64,000 bases of DNA, taken from the NCBI RefSeq assembly GCF_003255815.1, contig NC_037681.1, forward strand, positions 85,725,703 to 85,789,702, read 5' to 3'. Position 1 is the stretch's first letter. The number at the start of each line of letters is the position of its first letter. The stretch is from Theropithecus gelada (taxonomy: Eukaryota; Chordata; Mammalia; Primates; Cercopithecidae). Positions 11,727 through 64,000 of this stretch are shown here, in pieces. The notes beneath the pieces were generated by a model. The model had not been told where the DNA came from. It was given only the letters and a program-made list of their open reading frames with translations, and ran no database searches. A program made the translations under genes and the position numbers.

Positions 11727-12314
11727 AAACATATCTTCAGTTGTTTTGTTACATAGTGTGCAACAAATTACAATATTCTGCAGCCACAAATTATATGCAG
11801 AGTATGAAGAAACTATTAATCAGATAGTGTAATCTTTCCATTTATAACTCTACAAGGAAGAACTAGCAAATCAGATCTTACATATAACATCTCACTAAAC
11901 TTTATGCATGGAAAGTGACAGACACTGCTTGTGCTGTTTGATACAAAATGGCTGAACTTCATCTTCAGAAGACTAAACCTGACATCTAAACATGCCAATA
12001 TAAACATCAAAACAAAATATATTCTAACCAACCACGGGAAACAGTCTGGTATCAGGAAAGCAACAAGGATTACACACATTATTTTATAAACCAGCACACA
12101 AAGGTTTAAAACAGTTCTGAAAATGAAGTTAGCTGTCTTGAGTCAAGGGAATAAAAAAAAAGTCAGTATTGACCATTTACAATCTCTGACCTTTGTGGAG
12201 ACGGTAAGAATCTGTTGTAGTGCAGCTACATACAGTACAATTCAGGCAATTTTGTTTTTTCACTTGGGTTCAGATTGCAAATTCATTGCTGTGAGAAAAG
12301 GACGGAGGCAAATT

Positions 12315-57955
<45,641 letters not shown>

Positions 57956-58150
57956 GTCACTGCAGCTGCCGCCGCCGCCACCGCCGCCCTTGCTGCCGCA
58001 GCCGCCGCCTTGACTCTCCGCGCCACGGGTAATCGAAAGAAAGGAATGAGATAGGCTGTTCCGGGAGAGCAAACGTCTTCCCCTACTCTGTCCCCTAGAA
58101 CACAATCAGCAGCCGCCGCCACTCAGCTATCGCTTCCACCCAAAATGGCC
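57956..58150 (-). other. RAB1A: RAB1A 5' UTR (start site approximate)
   Basis: GC-rich leader with GCC/GCG triplets at 57966-58008 (transcribed as GGC repeats) and no upstream ATG on the coding strand. The upstream limit is a guess placed near the YY1-type element at 58142-58152, since such sites often lie just downstream of start sites. Confidence 0.55.
57966..58008. repeat. GCC triplet run in RAB1A 5' UTR
   Basis: Imperfect GCC/GCA triplets interrupted by ccttgct. It is too short and interrupted to suggest expansion, but it is a plausible length-polymorphic site. Confidence 0.6.
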
Positions 58151-58800
58151 GCCGGCGAACCAGGAAATAGGGAAGCCTTAGACCGAGGGGCCTTTACACA
58201 GCCCAGAGGGCGGCCGCACCGCCTGGCATGCCGGGAAAGGGAGTCGCGAGTGCGGCTACGCCAGCTGAGGATAGACAGTGAGGCGCGGAGGCCAGGACTC
58301 AGCTTCCCGCCAAGCGCCGCGCCTCTGGGGCATGCGTACTTGAAGGGTTGTCGTCCGCCCCATTCCCCGCTCCCTCACCTCCCCACCCTCCGCCCCTCCC
58401 TGCTCCCCTCCCCTCTGACTCGCTGGCTAGGACTTCGCTCGGACTCCCCCTGGCGGATTGGCTAAGGCCGAGCGGCCCTGGTGATGTCATCAGTGAAACG
58501 TGGCAGCCGGGCGAGTCAGCGCCCCACGGAGGAGGGGGCGGAGAGGGGCGGAGGGTGGTGCAGGCGGCCGATGGAGGCTGGGGGTCGGGGGAGGCAAAGG
58601 ATCGCAGGGAGTGGTCAAACTGAGGGACTGCCGGCGTGCAGGAGCGGAGAGGGGGCCGGGGGACACGCGTGTCGGCTTTTGCCTCCCGTGCGACTTTTGC
58701 TGACCTGACCAGCTTGAGGCTTGCGCCACCCTGGTGGCGCTGGTTGGAGGCTGGTCGGAGGACGTCCGCTCTAAGGACAGAAGGGAAGTCAAGGGGCTCC

Positions 58801-59762
58801 CTGGACAGCACGGAGCAGTTCTTTCACTTCTCGTCACTCACCCAGACCCACCTCTATTCGGTCATCGTCCATTGTTGGCCCCGCGCACTGCCATTTTCTT
58901 ATTGGATTTCTTCCCATTCTTACTGTGCCCCGCTCTCGTCAGCCTGGCTATTGCAGTAGTCTCCAGATGGACTCTACCTCTCTCTCTCTCTCCTCCGCCC
59001 CAGCCCATTTGCACACACAGTCGAATGTATCTTTCTGAGACAGCACCTCCATCGTGACCCCACAACCTTCAATGGCTCCACATCCCATGGATGGGAGAGG
59101 CACAGCCCAGAGCCAGCCTAAAATTCAAGTCCTCCTCCCTTCGTGCCAGCCTTCAGGTTGAATTGTAATGTATTATTTATAGTTGCTGCTAATCCTGAGC
59201 CTTTCTGCAAGACTGGAAAATAGTAAGCAATAAAAACATGCAATTCATCACTATATGGTGCCTACAATTTCTGGGAGTAATATTAACTCATTTTTTAAAA
59301 ACATGTGGTCTTAACAGCTCTCTTTAATCAGCTCAGTAATTTAAATCTCCACTAAACTTTAACACATTATCTTGAGTTATTTAATTACAAAGGGCATAGT
59401 GTAATACGTTGTCCAAAGTTTATCTTCCAACTTCTAAGAACTAAGAAAATTGTCTACTGAGACTTATCGCAGAATTACTTTAGATTCCTACAACGCCAAA
59501 ATATAGAAAGAAGGCACTTATTTCTACCCATACACTAATTACACCTCTTAACCCTCAAATTCTGCCATGGGCCTTAGTTGATGAACTTATCAAAAGTTAC
59601 CCGAGTTTCTTCACATGTTGGCTTCTGAAATGAACACCGTCACCACCCCAGGAATACCCTGAATGGTTCAGTAATAGGCACCAAAAAGTGTTCATTAACC
59701 TGGACTCTAAAGCCCATGACCCTTCTTGCTTATTGTGATTTCAAATAAAAACTCAGAAAACT
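58801..59762. other. Intergenic unique sequence upstream of RAB1A
   Basis: CpG density falls away after 58.8 kb. AT-rich sequence without repeats, exons or RNA genes that I recognise. Confidence 0.6.
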
Positions 59763-60053
59763 GGCCAGGCGCGGTGGCTCACGCCTGTAATCTCAGGACT
59801 TTGGGAGGCCAAGGAGGACGGATCACGAGGTCAGGAATTCAAGACCAGCCGGGCCAACATGGTGAAACACCCTCTCTACTAAAAACACAAAAATTAGCCG
59901 GGCATGGTGGCACGTGCCTGTAATCCCAGCTACTCGGGAGGCTGAGGCAGAAGAATTGCTTGAACCCGGGAGGCGGAAGTTACAGTGAACTGAGAGGCCA
60001 CTGCACTCCAGCCTGGGCGACAGAGCAAGACTCCATCTTGGGGGGGGAAAAAT
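59763..60053 (+). mobile_element. Alu, full length
   Basis: Flanked by ctcagaaaactg twice; G9 run in the tail. Confidence 0.94.
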
Positions 60054-60087
60054 CTCAGAAAACTGTGACCTGAGTCACTAGTAAAGG

Positions 60088-60114
60088 CACACACACACAC
60101 ACACACACACACAC
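60088..60114. repeat. (CA)n microsatellite
   Basis: About 13 CA units. Confidence 0.95.
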
Positions 60115-60233
60115 CCCTCAGAAAACTGTCCAGAACTCGTCCTCAGCCAAAAATACAGTCTGTCCTTCCCTGGGAAGTATACTCCTAAACTTCCTTTAAT
60201 GAAATATTTTCTTTCCCAACGAAGAATTACCTC

Positions 60234-60518
60234 CGACCGGGCGCGATGGCTCACGCCTGTAATCCCAGCACTTTGGGAGGCCCAGGCGGGCGAATCACAA
60301 AGTCAGGAAATCGAGACCATCCTGGCTAACACGGTGAAACCCTGGCTCTACTAAAAATACCAAAAATTAGCCGGGCGTGGTGGTGGGCGCTTGTACTCCC
60401 AGCTACTCTGGAGGCTGAGGCAGGAGAATGGTGTAAACCCGGGAGGCGGAGATTGCAGTGAGCCAAGATCACGCCACTGCACTCCAGCCTGGGCCACAGA
60501 GCAAGACTCCGTCTCCAA
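60234..60518 (+). mobile_element. Alu, full length
   Basis: gaccgggcgcgatggctca start; followed directly by partial Alus. Confidence 0.93.
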
Positions 60519-60870
60519 AAAATACAAAAATTAGCTGGGCGTGATGGCGCGTGAGATTACAGAATCTCAGCTACTCCAGAGGCTGAGGCAGGAGAATCGC
60601 TTGAACAGGGAGTCGGAGGTTGCAGTGAACCGAGATAGCGCCACTGCACTCCAGCCTGGCGACAGAGCTAGACTCTGTGAAATCCCATGTCTACCAAAAA
60701 TATAATACAAAAATTAGCCTGGTGTGGTGACACACATCTGTGTTCCCAGCTACCTGGGAGACTGAGGCAGGAGTGTCACTTGAGCCCAGGAGGCAGAGGT
60801 TGCAGTAAGCTGAGATTGCATCACTGCACTCCAGCCTGGGCGACAGTGAGAATCCATCTTAAAAAAAATG
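60519..60870 (+). mobile_element. Two partial Alus head to tail
   Basis: Right-arm pieces 60519-60680 and 60681-60870, each beginning near aaaaatacaaaaattagc. They look like repeat right arms joined to the full Alu. Confidence 0.87.
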
Positions 60871-60879
60871 AAAGTGGAA

Positions 60880-61205
60880 GTACAGAGGAAAGAAACAATT
60901 CCAACTCAAACAATTGGGAACAGTTTCATGAAGGAGGTAGTATTTGAGTGAGGCCTTAAAAAGAGGATACAATTTTGATCATTGGCAGAAATGGGAGTGA
61001 GGAGGCCATTTATCTCAGAATGACAAGAGGATGTAAGCAGAATCACAAATGTGTGAAAATGCACATGTGTTTGAGGAATAGTGATCACAGGTTCCATGGG
61101 AGACGAGGTGGGAGAAATTTAGGCTAAGATCAGATCATGGGGAGCCCTGATGCCTGCTAAAGGATTTAGACTCTATTCAGTAGGCAGTGGAGAGCAAGAA
61201 GAGTA
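60880..61205. repeat. Ancient dispersed repeat, family not assigned
   Basis: gtatttgagtgaggccttaaa, ggcagaaatgggagtgagga and aaaggatttagactctattc resemble a common old mammalian repeat. A related tract lies at 63600-63850. Confidence 0.35.
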
Positions 61206-61242
61206 ATGAGAAGGAAGGGATGTGAGGTCATCAGTTCAGTGT

Positions 61243-61540
61243 TTATTTTATTTTATATTTTGAGACAGAGTCTGGCTCTGTCGCCCAGGCTAGAGTCCAA
61301 TGGCACGATTTTGGCTCACTGCAACCTCTGCCTCCTGGGTTCAAGCAATTCTCCTGCCTCAGCCTCCTTAGTAGCTGGGATTACAGATGCATGCCTCCAC
61401 GCCTGGCTAATGTTTGCATTTTAGTAGAGGCAGAGTTTCAGTATGTTGGCCAGACTGGTCTCGAACTCCTGACCTCGTGATCCGCCTCCCTTGGCCTCCC
61501 AAAGTGCTGGGATTACAGGCGTGAGCCACCATGCCTGGCC
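61243..61540 (-). mobile_element. Alu, full length
   Basis: Flanked by cagttcagtgtt twice. Confidence 0.95.
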
Positions 61541-61617
61541 CAGTTCAGTGTTCTAGAAGGAACTCTTGGGAGCTCTGTGGAAACTGGAGGTAGGAAAATT
61601 AGTTAAAAGGTAATTAA

Positions 61618-61771
61618 AGCTGGGCGTGGTGTCTCAGCCTTGTAATCCCAGCACTTTGGGAGGCTAAGGTAGGAAGATTGCTTGAGCCCAGGAGTTTGGG
61701 GGATGTCGTGTGCCACTGCATTGCAGCATGTGTAACACAGCAATACCTCATCTCTAAAAAAAAAAAAAAAT
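61618..61771 (+). mobile_element. Alu monomer
   Basis: Left arm with right-arm end and A15. The tract 61772-62549 after it is unique, with nothing recognised. Confidence 0.82.
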
Positions 61772-62549
61772 TATATATCTGAAAGCACTTTACACAGTGC
61801 CGAGGATGTTTTAAGCCCTGAGGAAATGTTTAGTATGTGAAGTTTCTAGATAAACCCAATAAAAAAGCAAGTAACAGTCCTCTGGTCACTTGTATTCTAA
61901 TATGTATGTAACAATGAGAGGCTTGTATCAACCAAACCATTGTTTGATAAATCTCAATAATGGCTCTCTTATGACAGATTGCTGCTGCTGTGGCACCACC
62001 TGTGGGTGTGGCACCATAGCCTTCCTCACTGGTTACTCAATGTCGGCTGACACTCTTCTGTCAGTCAAGCCATAACAACATGCTATGTGCTACAAAGAAC
62101 CCATCTTCGTTCCCTTGTCATTGACAATCCTGTGGACAACTTTTATTTCATCTAATGGTGATACCACATAACTAGGCTGGGCAAATCAGAACCCTGAACC
62201 AGCAGATAAGCAGCTACATGACAATATGAGTTCACACCAGAGCTCCATGTAAAATGTTATATATTGAGCAATATTCTCTGGAATTGGGTTAGAGTGGAAG
62301 GGTAAGAAAGTGCAGTTATCTTTTCCTACTCACTTTGCCACAAGAAGGTCAGCCAGGAAGTCTTATCAGTAAGAGTTGCCTTTGCATACTCCATGAAATC
62401 CATTCTGTATTGATCTTTCATCTACTCATTGATCCACTCATTCACTCAATTATGTATTAATTACCTATTCTGTTCTGATATGGAGATATACCAGTGATCA
62501 AAACTCACCAAGTCTAGACACTCATGGAGAATGTAAATTCCCATGAGAG

Positions 62550-62847
62550 GCTGGGCGTGGTGGCTCACGTCGGTAATCCCAGCACTTTGGGAGGCTGAGG
62601 CGGGTGGATCACTTGAGGTCAGGAGTTCAAGACCAGCCTGGCCAATATGATGAAATCTTACTTCTACTAAGATACAAAAATTACCTGGGCATAGTGGCAT
62701 GCACCTATAATCCCAGCTACTTGGGAGGCTGAGGCAGAAGAATCACTTGAACCCAGGAAGCAGAGAGTGCAGTGAGCCGAAATCGCACCATTGCACTCCA
62801 GCCTGAGCAACACACTGAGACTCTGTCTCAAAAACAAAAACAAAATC
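62550..62847 (+). mobile_element. Alu, full length
   Basis: Flanks catgaga(g/c). The tract 62848-63600 after it shows no gene. Confidence 0.92.
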
Positions 62848-63599
62848 TCATGAGAGACATCTATTGATCGATTACTGTATTTCCTCAAATCTGAGGCACC
62901 ATTGATTGCCACAATGGGTTTCATAACAGCTTTTCAGGAAAGAAAAAAAAAGTGTTACCACATTAAATATACACATTGATTAGATATTAGTATCACAAAT
63001 GCCTTCCCCAAAATATCACCAAAGCAACGTCACTGAGACAAAATTTAGTTTATTGCTTATTGTGGTAAGGCAGAGCACTTTCTAGACAGTCTTTGTAGCA
63101 TCTCAGAGGAGAGTAAGGGCAAGATTGGGCTATTTATTGAGCTGTACAAGTTTGGTTTAAGGAGAATCTTTTAATGAGGGAAAAGGGAAGACTTGGTTGG
63201 CCCAAGATAAGAGTCATGATACAATGATTTAGGATTGGTAAGCACAGCAATTTGAGGCAAGGGGTTCAGAGAATCTTGGGATACAATTTGTCATTTGATG
63301 CCTTATTTTAAAGAATTGACAGGTCTTTCTGGAAGTCCCTGAAATCAATAATAAAATTATTTTCAACTTTTATCTTCATTAGTCAGCGTTTCCTGGAATA
63401 GTAAAGTTACATTGAAGATGGCAGTACAATAGTAAGCCATGTTAATGTTTAGGGTAAGCTATGTCATAAACATGTAAAAAATGTGCACCTTTGGAGAAAT
63501 AAAGTAATTACACAATTAAGGATATGTAGTTACAGTTACAAAACATGCTGTGGAGAAATACAGGGTGCAATAGGAACATGTAACTGGGGCACCCTACCA

Positions 63600-63850
63600 G
63601 TTCTGCAGAGGTCAAAAAAGCATCTTTGAGAAACTCATCTTTGAACTAATGCAAAATGCTGAGTTTGGCTTGATGAAGTGGAGAGGTGGATGTGGCAGGA
63701 TGAAATAGCATGTGCAAAGGTCCTGCAGCAGGAAGGAACATGATGTATTTAAGGACTTGCAAAATCAGCAAGGCTGGAGCACAGGAAGTGACAGGGTAGA
63801 GGCACAGCATGAAGGCTGATGGAGGGGGTGGAGAGCATTCTGTTGTAGAG
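63600..63850. repeat. Ancient dispersed repeat, family not assigned
   Basis: catgtgcaaaggtcctgcag and gcaaggctggagcacaggaa are of the same old type as 60880-61205. Confidence 0.35.
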
Positions 63851-63910
63851 GCCAAGGGAAACTTCCCCTTTGCCCTCTGAAGAGTTGCTAAAAAAAAAAA
63901 TCAACTCACT

Positions 63911-64000
63911 GGCCATGCACAGTGGCTCACACCTGCAATCCCCGCACTTTGGGAGGCTGAGGCGGGCAGATCATGAGGTAAGGAGATTGAGACCATCCTG
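63911..64000 (+). mobile_element. Alu, cut by window end
   Basis: ggccatgcacagtggctca start; continues past the window. Confidence 0.93.

Larger units (their letters stand above)
10680..12314 (-). other. RAB1A: RAB1A 3' UTR
   Basis: About 1.6 kb after the stop, AT-rich and free of Alus, in contrast to the introns. Minus-strand AATAAA signals occur at 11726-11721 (proximal, giving a UTR of about 0.6 kb) and at 10742-10737 and 10706-10701 (distal). The far end overlaps the CEP68 3' UTR on the other strand. The end point is inferred from the distal signals. Confidence 0.65.

Noticed and set aside
58145..58465. 106-codon plus-strand frame starting at the YY1-type motif
   Set aside because: The ATG belongs to the AAAATGGCC element and the product is low-complexity. 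No evidence of a gene.
58299..58811. 170-codon minus-strand frame upstream of RAB1A
   Set aside because: Pro/Ser/Arg-rich translation of a CpG island with no domain and no splice link to RAB1A exon 1. GC-rich DNA has few stop codons.

Overview
This is nuclear DNA from a primate, most likely an Old World monkey. About half the window is Alu sequence. At least eight Alus carry the AluY variant typical of cercopithecids: second-monomer text reading gagatccggccactgcac (or its complement) together with gcgaggtggcgggcgcc. The window holds the end of one gene and the whole of another, arranged tail to tail, followed by the start of an intergenic region.

Left part (1 to about 10.84 kb, plus strand): the 3' end of CEP68, a centrosome-cohesion protein. 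Two coding exons (1514-1610 and 6363-6532) encode its last 88 residues. A further intron (6537-7470) begins 4 bases after the stop codon, so the final exon (7471 to about 10838) is entirely 3' UTR. That UTR contains a full-length Old World monkey AluY at 9046-9350.

Middle part (about 10.68 to 58.15 kb, minus strand): the complete RAB1A gene, the small GTPase of ER-to-Golgi traffic. Six coding exons at 57955-57933, 30492-30420, 24058-23963, 15230-15135, 12903-12772 and 12512-12315 join to 618 bases: 205 codons plus a stop, with every G motif and the C-terminal Cys-Cys intact. The introns are 27.4, 6.4, 8.7, 2.2 and 0.26 kb and hold most of the repeats. The 3' UTRs of RAB1A and CEP68 overlap by roughly 120-160 bases between opposing poly(A) signals.

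Right part (about 57.6 to 58.8 kb): a CpG-island promoter for RAB1A with GC boxes, an inverted CCAAT box, a CRE-like site and a YY1-type element. Beyond it, to 64 kb, is intergenic sequence with Alus, simple repeats and decayed older repeats. No further gene is supported.

I see no novel gene system. The unusual material is local repeat rearrangement: two apparent templated insertions copied from neighbouring Alus (45976-46169 and 54893-54944), a four-copy 55-base tandem repeat inside an Alu, a left-arm-only AluY with perfect target-site duplications, a duplicated MIR segment, and repeated Alu insertion at one target site. Nearly all open reading frames outside the named exons are Alu, LINE or CpG-island artefacts.
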